From CAYPTB01 sp964413535 (lineage in GTDB: Bacteria > Planctomycetota > UBA1135 > GCA-002686595): 64,000 bases of DNA. The stretch lies in assembly GCA_964413535.1 (NCBI GenBank), contig CAYPTB010000005.1:1-64000 (forward strand), in the 5' to 3' direction. Below are positions 34,678-42,219 of this stretch, piece by piece. Below the pieces are notes generated by a model. The model saw nothing but the letters and a program-made list of their open reading frames with translations. It was not told the origin of the DNA and did not search any database. A program made the translations under genes and the position numbers. The stretch's first letter is position 1, and every line of letters begins with the position of its first letter.

Positions 34678-35847
34678 ATGGAAGCCTTTCGCCCGCTGGA
34701 TTACCTGGACGTCGAGAGCGAGCTCGGCGAGGACGAGCGCATGGTGCGCGACGCCGTGCGGACCTGGGTGAGCGAGCGCTACGTCCCGCTCGTCTGGGAG
34801 CACTTCGAGGCCGGCACGTTCCCGACCGAGGTGCAACCCGAGCTCGGCGAGCTGGGCGTCTTCGGTCCGACGATCCCCGAGGAGTACGGTGGCGCGGGCC
34901 TGAACAGCGTCGCCTACGGCTTGATCTGCCAGGAGCTCGAGCGCGGCGACTCCGGCCTGCGCTCGTTCGTCTCCGTGCAGGGCTCGCTCGTCATGTACCC
35001 GATCTTCGCCATGGGGAGCGAGGAACAGAAGCGCGAGTGGTTGCCCGCGCTTGCCTCGGGCGAAGCCATCGGGTGCTTCGGCCTGACGGAGCCCGACTTC
35101 GGCTCGAATCCGGGCGGCATGCTGACCACGGCCCGGCGCGACGGGAGCGATTGGATCCTGAACGGCCGCAAGATGTGGATCACGAACGGCACCTGCTCGC
35201 AGGTCGCGGTCGTGTGGGCGCGGACCGACAAGGGCATCCGCGGCTTCCTCGTCCGCGAGGGCGCCAAGGGCTTCAGCGCGCCCGAGCAGAAGCACAAGTG
35301 GAGCTTGCGCGCGTCGATCACCTCCGAGCTCGTGCTCGAGGACGTGCGCGTGCCGGAGAGCGACCGGCTGCCCCTCGCCGAAGGGCTCAAGGGACCGCTC
35401 GCGTGTCTGACGCAAGCGCGCTACGGCATCGCGTGGGGGGCGCTGGGCGCGGCGATGTCGTGCTTCGACGAAGCGTTGCAGTACGCGGGCGAGCGCATCG
35501 TGTTCGACAAGCCGCTGGCCGCGTTCCAATTGGCGCAGAAGAAGTTCGCGGACATGGCGACGGAGATCACGCTCGGGCAGCTCGCAGCGCTGCGGCTCGG
35601 CCGGCTCAAGGACGCGGGCAAGATGACCCCCGCCCAGGTCTCGATGTGCAAGCGCAACAACGTGCACAAGTCGCTCGAGATCGCGCGCGTCTGCCGCGAC
35701 ATGCTGGGCGCGAACGGCATCAGCCTCGAGTACCAGACCGGTCGCCACTTGTGCAATCTCGAGTCGGTCTACACCTACGAGGGCACGCACGACATCCACA
35801 CGCTCGCGATCGGAGAGTCGCTGACGGGCATCCCCGCCTACCGGTGA
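34678..35847 (+). CDS. Acyl-CoA dehydrogenase, glutaryl-CoA dehydrogenase-like
   Basis: A 389-residue flavoenzyme that oxidises an acyl-CoA to its enoyl-CoA and passes electrons to ETF. Motifs are CFGLTEPDFGSNPGGM, WITNGTCSQVAVVWA, the KHKWSLRASIT segment, and YTYEGTHDIHTLAIGESLTGI with the catalytic Glu of the YEGTHDI motif. The LRASIT and VRVPESDRLP stretches are especially like glutaryl-CoA dehydrogenase, which also decarboxylates to crotonyl-CoA in lysine/tryptophan and aromatic breakdown. Length is normal for that enzyme. The next gene overlaps its stop (GTGA). Substrate remains inferred. Confidence 0.88.
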   Translation: MEAFRPLDYLDVESELGEDERMVRDAVRTWVSERYVPLVWEHFEAGTFPTEVQPELGELGVFGPTIPEEYGGAGLNSVAYGLICQELERGDSGLRSFVSVQGSLVMYPIFAMGSEEQKREWLPALASGEAIGCFGLTEPDFGSNPGGMLTTARRDGSDWILNGRKMWITNGTCSQVAVVWARTDKGIRGFLVREGAKGFSAPEQKHKWSLRASITSELVLEDVRVPESDRLPLAEGLKGPLACLTQARYGIAWGALGAAMSCFDEALQYAGERIVFDKPLAAFQLAQKKFADMATEITLGQLAALRLGRLKDAGKMTPAQVSMCKRNNVHKSLEIARVCRDMLGANGISLEYQTGRHLCNLESVYTYEGTHDIHTLAIGESLTGIPAYR

Positions 35848-36872
35848 GAGGAGGGGACCCCGACGGCGGGGACGCTGCTCTCCCGGCCTCTCCCGCCGTT
35901 TCGCCGAAGCGTTGCGGCGGCTGGATCCTGCTCCACGCCGCGTTCGTCGTGCTGATCGCCTTGCTGGTGCGGCTTCCCTCAGGACCGCCGTGGCCCTTGA
36001 CCGCGCCGGCGAACCTGCTCCACGTGCTCGCGCTGCCGGCGCCGGCGCTGTTCCTCGCGTGCCTCGTGCGGCGGCGCCCGATCGCAGCGGCTGCCCAGTT
36101 GCTCGCCCTCGTCGTCGCCGTCGGTTCGTTCTGGCCCCGCGGAACGGAGCTCGCGCAGCAGCTTCACGCGGACGTCGACTTGCGGGTGACGACCTTCAAC
36201 CTCGGTGTCGGTCTCGCGCAGGCGCACGACGTGGCGGCGTTCCTGGCAGCGCACGATCCGGACGTCGTCGTGCTCCTCGAGCTCACGCGCGGCGTCGCGG
36301 CCGGGCTGTCCGAAGAGGTGCGCGCGAGCCATCCTCACCAAGCCTTGTATCCGGGCGGGATCGACGGGAAGGGCGTGCTGTCGAAGCACCCGATCCTGTC
36401 GGAAGAGCGTTTCACCCTGGAGCAAGGCCGCTCCTACCTGCGCTGCCAGCTCGTCGCCGACGGACGCGAGGTCGAGCTCGTCGCCGTTCACTCCGCACCG
36501 TCGATTGGGTTCCTGGGGCGCGCTTGCGCCGCCGGAAGGGACCTCGAGACGCTCGCGAGCTCCTTGGATCCCCGGCTCGCTCGTCTCCTCGTCGGCGACT
36601 TCAACACGACGGATCGCAGTGGGACCTGTGCCCGTTTGCGCTCGCTCGGACTCGAAGACGCATGGCGCGTCGGCGCGAGTCCGGGCTTCACCTTCCCCGT
36701 GTTCGGACGCTATTTCGGGCTGCCCATCGGTCGCTTCCTGCGCATCGACCAGGTGTGGCACGGGGCGGGGCTCGTCCCCTTGCGCGCTGTCTCGGGCCCC
36801 GACCTCGGATCGGACCACCTGCCCGTGAGCGTGGACTTCAGCTTCGCCGCGGGATCGACGGACGCGCGTTGA
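35844..36872 (+). CDS. Membrane-anchored endonuclease/exonuclease/phosphatase (EEP) family protein
   Basis: A 342-residue protein with two or three membrane helices near the N-terminus (about 28-100), followed by an EEP domain. Its motifs are TTFNLGVG, HDPDVVVLLELTRG with the metal Glu, VGDFNTTDRSG (Asp, Asn) and GSDHLPVSVDF (Asp-His). This fold includes Mg-dependent nucleases, phosphatases and sphingomyelinases. The membrane-linked form with periplasmic domain is often annotated without known substrate. The GTG start overlaps the acyl-CoA dehydrogenase stop. Confidence 0.8.
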   Translation: MRGGDPDGGDAALPASPAVSPKRCGGWILLHAAFVVLIALLVRLPSGPPWPLTAPANLLHVLALPAPALFLACLVRRRPIAAAAQLLALVVAVGSFWPRGTELAQQLHADVDLRVTTFNLGVGLAQAHDVAAFLAAHDPDVVVLLELTRGVAAGLSEEVRASHPHQALYPGGIDGKGVLSKHPILSEERFTLEQGRSYLRCQLVADGREVELVAVHSAPSIGFLGRACAAGRDLETLASSLDPRLARLLVGDFNTTDRSGTCARLRSLGLEDAWRVGASPGFTFPVFGRYFGLPIGRFLRIDQVWHGAGLVPLRAVSGPDLGSDHLPVSVDFSFAAGSTDAR

Positions 36873-36939
36873 CGGACGCCGTCGGCTCGGCTGTCCCAGT
36901 TTCCGAGCTCGAAGCGCGCGGTTCGAAGGGGCGCGCGCC

Positions 36940-38697
36940 CTACTCCAGGAAGAACACGAACTCCCCCGGAGGCGCGCCGACGGGATAGGCGAGCACCGGC
37001 GTCTGGGGAAGCCTTCGATCGGCGAAGGCGCGCAACATGTCGGCGTGCAGCATGCTGCTCGTGATCGCGACGCCCTGGCCCGAGAGGGAGCCCAGGAAGG
37101 CCTCGGCGAAGGGGGAATGTCCGTTCGCACCACCGTCCGAGACTTGCTCGTCGGCGCGTCCCGCTGCGAGGACGACGCGCGCGGGAGAGGAGAGGAATCG
37201 CTCCTCGTAATCCAGCGCGGCGGAGCTGCGCATCGACGCGATGCGACCCCCGTAGCAACAGTCCATGGCGAGCAGCACGTGCTTGGCGGGCACGTCCCCG
37301 AGGAATCGGTCGAAGGCGTCGAAGTGCAGCCAGCGCGTGCGCGCGGGATCCACCGCGAGCGAGGCGCCGTCGGCGGGCACGATCCAACCGCTCGAGCCCG
37401 AGCGCTCGTGCGGCACGCCGTGCCCGGCGAAGTAGACGAGCACGCGGTCCTCCGCCTCGAGCCCCGCCTCGAGCTCCGCCAGCGCCGTGCGGATGCCGTC
37501 GAAGGTCGCCTCTTCGTCGCACAGGAGTCGGGTCTCCCAGCGATCGCGCGCGAGCCCGCGCAGTGCGGCGTCGACGGCCCGCACGTCTCGCACCGCGTTC
37601 GCCAGCGGATCGAAGCCGTTCTTGCGGTAGGCCTCTCCGATCCCGATCAGGAGCGCGCGCGAGCTGCGGAAGCCCGCCGCGAAGGTCGTGCTCGCCAGGC
37701 GGGCGGGCGCATCACTCTCGCGGAGCCCGAGGCCTCGCGAAGCGGCGGCGTCACCCGCCTCCGCGTCGAGCCGCCAAGCGCTGAACGCGACGGCCACGAG
37801 CGCGATCGTGGCGCTCCCCACCAGGATGGGCCTCCGCGATCGCGCACGGGCCGACGCGGGTCCGCTCTGGAGGGCGTGCAGCGCGCCGGCGAGCTCGGCG
37901 GCCGAGCGCGGGCGTCCGATGGGCGAGCGGGCGATACACAACGTGACGAGTTGCGCGAACGCGCGGGGCGTGTCGGGTGCGAGGCTCTCGATCGCGGGGG
38001 GCGCAGCGAAGCCGCGCTCGAGGATCTCGGGCATCGCAGCGCGGCCTGTCAGCGCTCGATAGAGGACGCAACCCAGGGCGAAGAGATCGGAGCGCGGGCT
38101 GGCCGCCTCGCCGCCGAGTTGCTCGGGCGCCGGGTGAGCGGGCAATCCCTGCCGATCGAGCGGCCGCGGTCGGTCGCCGGCAGACGGTCCGTACTCGAGC
38201 GACGTCGCTTCGCTCGGCGCGATCGGCTTGGCGAGCCGGAAGCCCGTCGTGCAAATGCTCCCGTCGGAACCGAGGACGACGTTCTCCTCCGAGACATCGC
38301 GATGGACGGCGCCCGCGGCGTGCACGGCGGCGAGCGCCTCGGCGACGGCGATCGCGATGCGCAGCACCTCGTCGGACGCGAGCCGGCCTTCCCGTTCGAG
38401 CCGAGCGGCGAGCGCCTCGCCCGTCGCAGGCTCGAGCACGAGCGTTGCACACCCATCGTCGTCGAAGGCGTCGAGCAGGCGCTGCACCCCCGGATGACGC
38501 AGAGCCGCGAGGGCCCGCGCCTCGCGCAGCGCCCGTTCGGACCGATCCTGGCGGGGACCGGTTTCCAGCATGCGGCGCACGATCAGGACCTCGCGTCCGA
38601 GCATCCGGTCGCGCGCGCGCAATTCCTCGCGCCCCGAATCCAGGGCGAGCGTCTCGAGGACCTCGTAACGCTCACGGATCACTCGCAGGGAGTCCAT
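36940..38697 (-). CDS. Pseudokinase-transmembrane-caspase-like (C14) fusion protein
   Basis: A 585-residue protein. Residues 1-270 have the Ser/Thr kinase fold: the HRD motif H132-R133-D134 with N139 and the APEQLGG motif are present. The DFG motif is GFR (152-154) and the expected beta3 Lys (VLIVRRML) is not evident, so it should be catalytically weak or dead. A membrane helix lies near residues 290-309. Residues about 345-585 form a caspase/metacaspase (C14) domain with the catalytic dyad His426 (YFAGHGV) and Cys480/Cys481 (MDCCYGG). The kinase part may sense ligands or scaffolds, with the caspase as output across the membrane. The topology is inferred from the single helix. Gene converges with the EEP gene. 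Confidence 0.82.
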   Translation of the reverse strand: MDSLRVIRERYEVLETLALDSGREELRARDRMLGREVLIVRRMLETGPRQDRSERALREARALAALRHPGVQRLLDAFDDDGCATLVLEPATGEALAARLEREGRLASDEVLRIAIAVAEALAAVHAAGAVHRDVSEENVVLGSDGSICTTGFRLAKPIAPSEATSLEYGPSAGDRPRPLDRQGLPAHPAPEQLGGEAASPRSDLFALGCVLYRALTGRAAMPEILERGFAAPPAIESLAPDTPRAFAQLVTLCIARSPIGRPRSAAELAGALHALQSGPASARARSRRPILVGSATIALVAVAFSAWRLDAEAGDAAASRGLGLRESDAPARLASTTFAAGFRSSRALLIGIGEAYRKNGFDPLANAVRDVRAVDAALRGLARDRWETRLLCDEEATFDGIRTALAELEAGLEAEDRVLVYFAGHGVPHERSGSSGWIVPADGASLAVDPARTRWLHFDAFDRFLGDVPAKHVLLAMDCCYGGRIASMRSSAALDYEERFLSSPARVVLAAGRADEQVSDGGANGHSPFAEAFLGSLSGQGVAITSSMLHADMLRAFADRRLPQTPVLAYPVGAPPGEFVFFLE

Positions 38698-38848
38698 CGA
38701 CGGCCCGACCCGATTCTACGGGCCAGCGGTGCAAGGGGTTCGAACTCTCGGACCGCACGCGTCCCGATGGCCGCGCCCCGACGGGCTCGGGGGGGCCGAG
38801 GAGGTCCCATCCCGCTCCGACGTCGGCGAGGGGCGCCCGGGCGCAGCG

Positions 38849-39148
38849 TTACTCCGCCGTGCGGGCGTCCTCTCGGCGCGCCTCGAACTGGTGGCGGAGT
38901 TCGCGGATCACCTGGAACAGGTGCTCGGACTCGTCGGGCTCGAGGTTGCCGCGCGTCTTCTCCGCGAGCATCGAGAGGTCGTCGATCAGCATGCGCGCGC
39001 GATGGAGGTCGAAGGCCTTCTCGTTCGTCAGGGGATTCTCGAGGATGCCGAGGCTCATCAGGCCCTGGTAACCCAGGCGCTGGACGAGGAGGCGGAAGTT
39101 GCCGCCCGGCAGGGGCACGTCGCCGGCGATCCGCTCGTCAGGGCTCAC
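38849..39148 (-). CDS. DUF1844 family protein
   Basis: A 99-residue protein matching the DUF1844 pattern: LGYQGLMSLGILENPLT, then AFDLHRARMLIDDLSMLAEKTRGNL, then a helix ending LRHQFEA. All-helical and cytoplasmic, unknown function. The start is GTG at 39148, overlapping the pyrG stop (GTGA), so it is translated after pyrG. The link to pyrG in this window does not by itself reveal a role. Confidence 0.9.
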   Translation of the reverse strand: MSPDERIAGDVPLPGGNFRLLVQRLGYQGLMSLGILENPLTNEKAFDLHRARMLIDDLSMLAEKTRGNLEPDESEHLFQVIRELRHQFEARREDARTAE

Positions 39149-40791
39149 GCGTTCGATCGCTGGGGAACCAAGACGCCGTCGTTGCGGCCTGTCCGAAAGG
39201 CGAGTGCGGCTGCCGCGAAGCCGCGAAAGATGGGGTGTGGGTGCAGCGGCGAGCTCTTGAATTCCGGGTGGTACTGCACCCCGATGAAGAAGGGATGCCC
39301 CTCGAGCTCGATCATCTCCACCAGACCCAGCTCGGGATGAACGCCGCTCGCGATCAGGCCGGCGCGCGCGAGACGGTCGGCGTAGTCGTTGTTGAACTCG
39401 TAACGGTGGCGATGGCGTTCCGAGACGAGCTCCGTTCCGTAGAGCCGATGCGCGAGCGTTCCGCTCCGCACGCGGCAAGGGTAGGCGCCGAGCCGCATCG
39501 TCCCGCCCTTCTCCGAGACGCCCTGCTGGGAGTCCATCAAGTGGATGACAGGATGAGGCGTGTGCGGCGAGTGCTCGAGCGTGTGAGCGCCGTCCAGGCC
39601 GCACAGGTCGCGCGCGATCTCGATCACGGCGCACTGCATTCCGAGGCAGATGCCGAAGAAGGGCACGCGGTTCTCGCGCGCCCAGCGGATGGCCGCGATC
39701 TTGCCCTCGAGGCCGCGCTCGCCGAAACCGCCCGGAACGAGCAGTCCGTGCACTCCCTCCAGGAGCGCCGTACCTTCCTCGAGGATGTCCTCCGCCCGCA
39801 GCTTCCGGAGCTTCACTTGGGCGTGATTCGCTATGCCGGCATGGGCGAGGGACTCGTAGATCGATTTGTAGGCGTCGTGCAACTCGATGTACTTGCCGAC
39901 GACGGCGATCTCGCACGTGCGCTCGGCGGTGCGGACGTCCTCGAGCATCGCCTCCCAGTCCGAGAGATCCGTCGTGCCTTCCGTTGGGAGACCGAGGTGA
40001 GCGCAGATGATCTTGTCGAGGCCCGCTCGCACGAGGTCGCGCGGCACTTCGTAGATCGAGAAGGCCACGTCGCGCTCCTCGACCACGGCGTCGCGCCGGA
40101 CGTTGCAGAAGAGGCTGATCTTGCGCGCCATCTCCTCCGTCATGGGCTTCTCGGTGCGACAAACGAGGACGTCGGGCTGGATCCCGATCTCGCGCAGCTT
40201 CCCGACCGACTGCTGGGTCGGCTTGGTCTTCATCTCCCCGGAGGCGTGCAGGTAGGGGAGGAGCGTGATGTGGACGAAGAGCACTTCTCCCCGGGGTCGC
40301 TCCAGGGCGAACTGTCGGATCGCCTCGAGGAAAGGCAGGCTCTCGATGTCGCCGACCGTGCCTCCGACTTCCGTGATGGCGACGTCGATGTCCGGGCTGG
40401 GCACGCCGGCGTGGATCGCTTCCTTGATCGCGTCGGTGATGTGCGGGATGACCTGCACTGTGCGTCCCAGGTAGTCGCCGCGGCGTTCCTTCTCGATCAC
40501 GGAGCGGTAGATCTTGCCCGTCGTGAAGTTGCTGTTCTTGCCCAGCACCGCGCGGGTGAAACGCTCGTAATGGCCGAGGTCGAGGTCCGTCTCCGCGCCG
40601 TCGTCGGTCACGTAGACCTCGCCGTGCTGGAACGGGCTCATCGTTCCCGGGTCGACGTTGATGTAGGGGTCGAGCTTCTGCAGCGACACCTTCTTGCCGC
40701 GGCGTTCGAGGATCATCCCGATCGCCGCCGACGTCAGGCCTTTCCCGAGGCTCGAGACCACGCCACCCGTGATGAAGATGTGCTTCGTCAT
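39145..40791 (-). CDS. pyrG: CTP synthase
   Basis: A 548-residue enzyme that aminates UTP to CTP using glutamine and ATP. The N-terminal synthetase domain shows MTKHIFITGGVVSSLGKGLTS-type start (quoted in part) and the conserved PYINVDPGTMSP. The glutaminase domain has GGFGERGLEGK, the nucleophile Cys in FGICLGMQ, and the His-Glu of YHPEF. The length equals other CTP synthases. The gene lies 97 nt downstream of kdsB and is followed by the overlapping DUF1844 gene. CTP is also the co-substrate of KdsB, which may explain the neighbourhood. Confidence 0.98.
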   Translation of the reverse strand: MTKHIFITGGVVSSLGKGLTSAAIGMILERRGKKVSLQKLDPYINVDPGTMSPFQHGEVYVTDDGAETDLDLGHYERFTRAVLGKNSNFTTGKIYRSVIEKERRGDYLGRTVQVIPHITDAIKEAIHAGVPSPDIDVAITEVGGTVGDIESLPFLEAIRQFALERPRGEVLFVHITLLPYLHASGEMKTKPTQQSVGKLREIGIQPDVLVCRTEKPMTEEMARKISLFCNVRRDAVVEERDVAFSIYEVPRDLVRAGLDKIICAHLGLPTEGTTDLSDWEAMLEDVRTAERTCEIAVVGKYIELHDAYKSIYESLAHAGIANHAQVKLRKLRAEDILEEGTALLEGVHGLLVPGGFGERGLEGKIAAIRWARENRVPFFGICLGMQCAVIEIARDLCGLDGAHTLEHSPHTPHPVIHLMDSQQGVSEKGGTMRLGAYPCRVRSGTLAHRLYGTELVSERHRHRYEFNNDYADRLARAGLIASGVHPELGLVEMIELEGHPFFIGVQYHPEFKSSPLHPHPIFRGFAAAALAFRTGRNDGVLVPQRSNA

Positions 40792-40888
40792 GAACCGCTC
40801 GGCACCCCCATGTCCGAGTCTAGTGTCGGGGGCGATCGGATCCAGGAGACGATGCGAGAAACGAACGACCGCTCCGCGGACGGCGCGT

Positions 40889-41647
40889 CTACGCCTTCTG
40901 CCGTGCGACGAATGCGCGGTAGTCCTCGGGCGTGTCGATGCCGGCCGGCGCGCTGTCGACGCGGACCATGCGGATCTTGCGGCCGGCCTCGAGCCAGCGC
41001 AGTTGCTCGAGGCTCTCCAGTTCCTCGAGGCGCCCCGGAGGCAGGTCACAGAAGGCGCGCAGGGCAGCCGGCCGGAAGGCGTACACGCCTACGTGCCGCC
41101 AGGTCGGCTCCGACGGCGCTCCGGGGCGCGCGTGGGAGCGCGACGGCAGCTCGGAGCGCGAGAAGTAGAGCGCGTCGCCGCGCGCGTCGAAGACGACCTT
41201 CACCGCGCTCGCGAGCGTGTGCTCGCTCCCCCGCGCCGGCGTGCACAGGGTTGCTATCTCGACCTCGTCCGCCTCGAAGGCGCGCACCAGGGCCGTCAAG
41301 TGGGCGGGGTCGAGCTCCGGTTCGTCCGCCTGCACGTCGACGACGACCGACCAGCGCTCCCCCCCGCGCGCCGCGAGGTGCTCGTAGGCCTCGCGCACGC
41401 GATCGGAGCCGCTCGCGTGCAGTGGGGACGTAGGGATCGCTTCGACGCCCACCGCCTCGGCCGCGGCGAGGACCTCGTCCGAGTCCGCCGCCAGCACCAC
41501 GCGCTCGAGCTCGGGGCAGCGCTCGGCGTTGCGGACCGTGTGCTCGAACAGGAAAGAGCCCGTTTCGCGCAAGAGCACTTTGCGCGGGAGGCGCTGCGAG
41601 GCGAGCCGCGCCGGGACGATCCCCAAGGCGCCGGGGAGGGCGCTCAT
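40889..41647 (-). CDS. kdsB: 3-deoxy-manno-octulosonate cytidylyltransferase
   Basis: A 252-residue enzyme that activates Kdo with CTP to CMP-Kdo, for the inner core of lipopolysaccharide. Its start GIVPARLASQRLPRKVL matches the nucleotide-binding signature, DVQADEPELDP the metal/sugar motif, and GVYAFRPAALRAF the family core. Presence of KdsB argues for an outer membrane with Kdo. The ATG overlaps the stop of the upstream lipoprotein gene (ATGA), so these two are coupled. Confidence 0.95.
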   Translation of the reverse strand: MSALPGALGIVPARLASQRLPRKVLLRETGSFLFEHTVRNAERCPELERVVLAADSDEVLAAAEAVGVEAIPTSPLHASGSDRVREAYEHLAARGGERWSVVVDVQADEPELDPAHLTALVRAFEADEVEIATLCTPARGSEHTLASAVKVVFDARGDALYFSRSELPSRSHARPGAPSEPTWRHVGVYAFRPAALRAFCDLPPGRLEELESLEQLRWLEAGRKIRMVRVDSAPAGIDTPEDYRAFVARQKA

Positions 41648-42156
41648 CGACTCGGCGGTTCAGCTTCGAAGAACCGACTTCCCTCCGGGTTGTCGATGGT
41701 CTGGTAGGCCTGGACCTGGTTGAAGACGCCGTTGATGAAGTGGCGGTAGCACTCCTGCATCGACGCCTTCTCCGCCATGTTCGTCGCCGCGGAGGTTCCC
41801 CAGTGGCTCACGCCGCTCTCCGTCTCGATCTCGAGCGCCATCGTGTAGGGGCTGGGCCCCCCTGGAGGAGCCGCCCCGTCCGTCTCGTACTCGCTGAACC
41901 CGTGCTCGCCGAGGAAATCGATCAGCGAGCGGAGCACCTCGTCGTCGGCGACCTTCAGGTTCGGGGTCGTGCGTTTGGTCGAGTAGACGTCCACGGGATC
42001 GGTGTGAGCGGGGTTGACGAGCTCGAAGGAGAGGTTGGAGCGATACACGTACAGCGCGACGCGCATCGGCTCGCCCTCGCGGGGTGCGTGTCTGCCCGCC
42101 GAAGCGCAGGCCCCCGCGAAGAGGGCCAGGAACAGAGCTCCGATTCCCTTCGACAT
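41644..42156 (-). CDS. Putative lipoprotein of unknown function
   Basis: A 170-residue protein with lipoprotein signal (ALFAGACAS, Cys at about 17). The mature part begins AGRHAPREGEP and contains a region with mixed strands and helices, and a C-terminal NQVQAYQTIDNPEGSRFF. No family recognised. Its gene is transcribed with kdsB (4-nt overlap) and lies 63 nt downstream of a large membrane protein, separated from it by a terminator-like hairpin. Confidence 0.6.
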   Translation of the reverse strand: MSKGIGALFLALFAGACASAGRHAPREGEPMRVALYVYRSNLSFELVNPAHTDPVDVYSTKRTTPNLKVADDEVLRSLIDFLGEHGFSEYETDGAAPPGGPSPYTMALEIETESGVSHWGTSAATNMAEKASMQECYRHFINGVFNQVQAYQTIDNPEGSRFFEAEPPSR

Positions 42157-42176
42157 CGCAGTTTCCCGAGCGCGCG

Positions 42177-42207
42177 AGAATAAGACCTGTCCCGCGCGGG
42201 CGACAGG
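42177..42207 (-). terminator. Terminator-like hairpin after the membrane glycosyltransferase-like gene
   Basis: On the minus strand the arms CCTGTC and GACAGG (42207-42186) enclose a GC-rich inner loop that pairs further, followed by TCTTATTCT. This is a modest intrinsic terminator just beyond the stop at 42220 and before the lipoprotein start. Confidence 0.45.
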
Positions 42208-42219
42208 GGGCGCGAGGGC

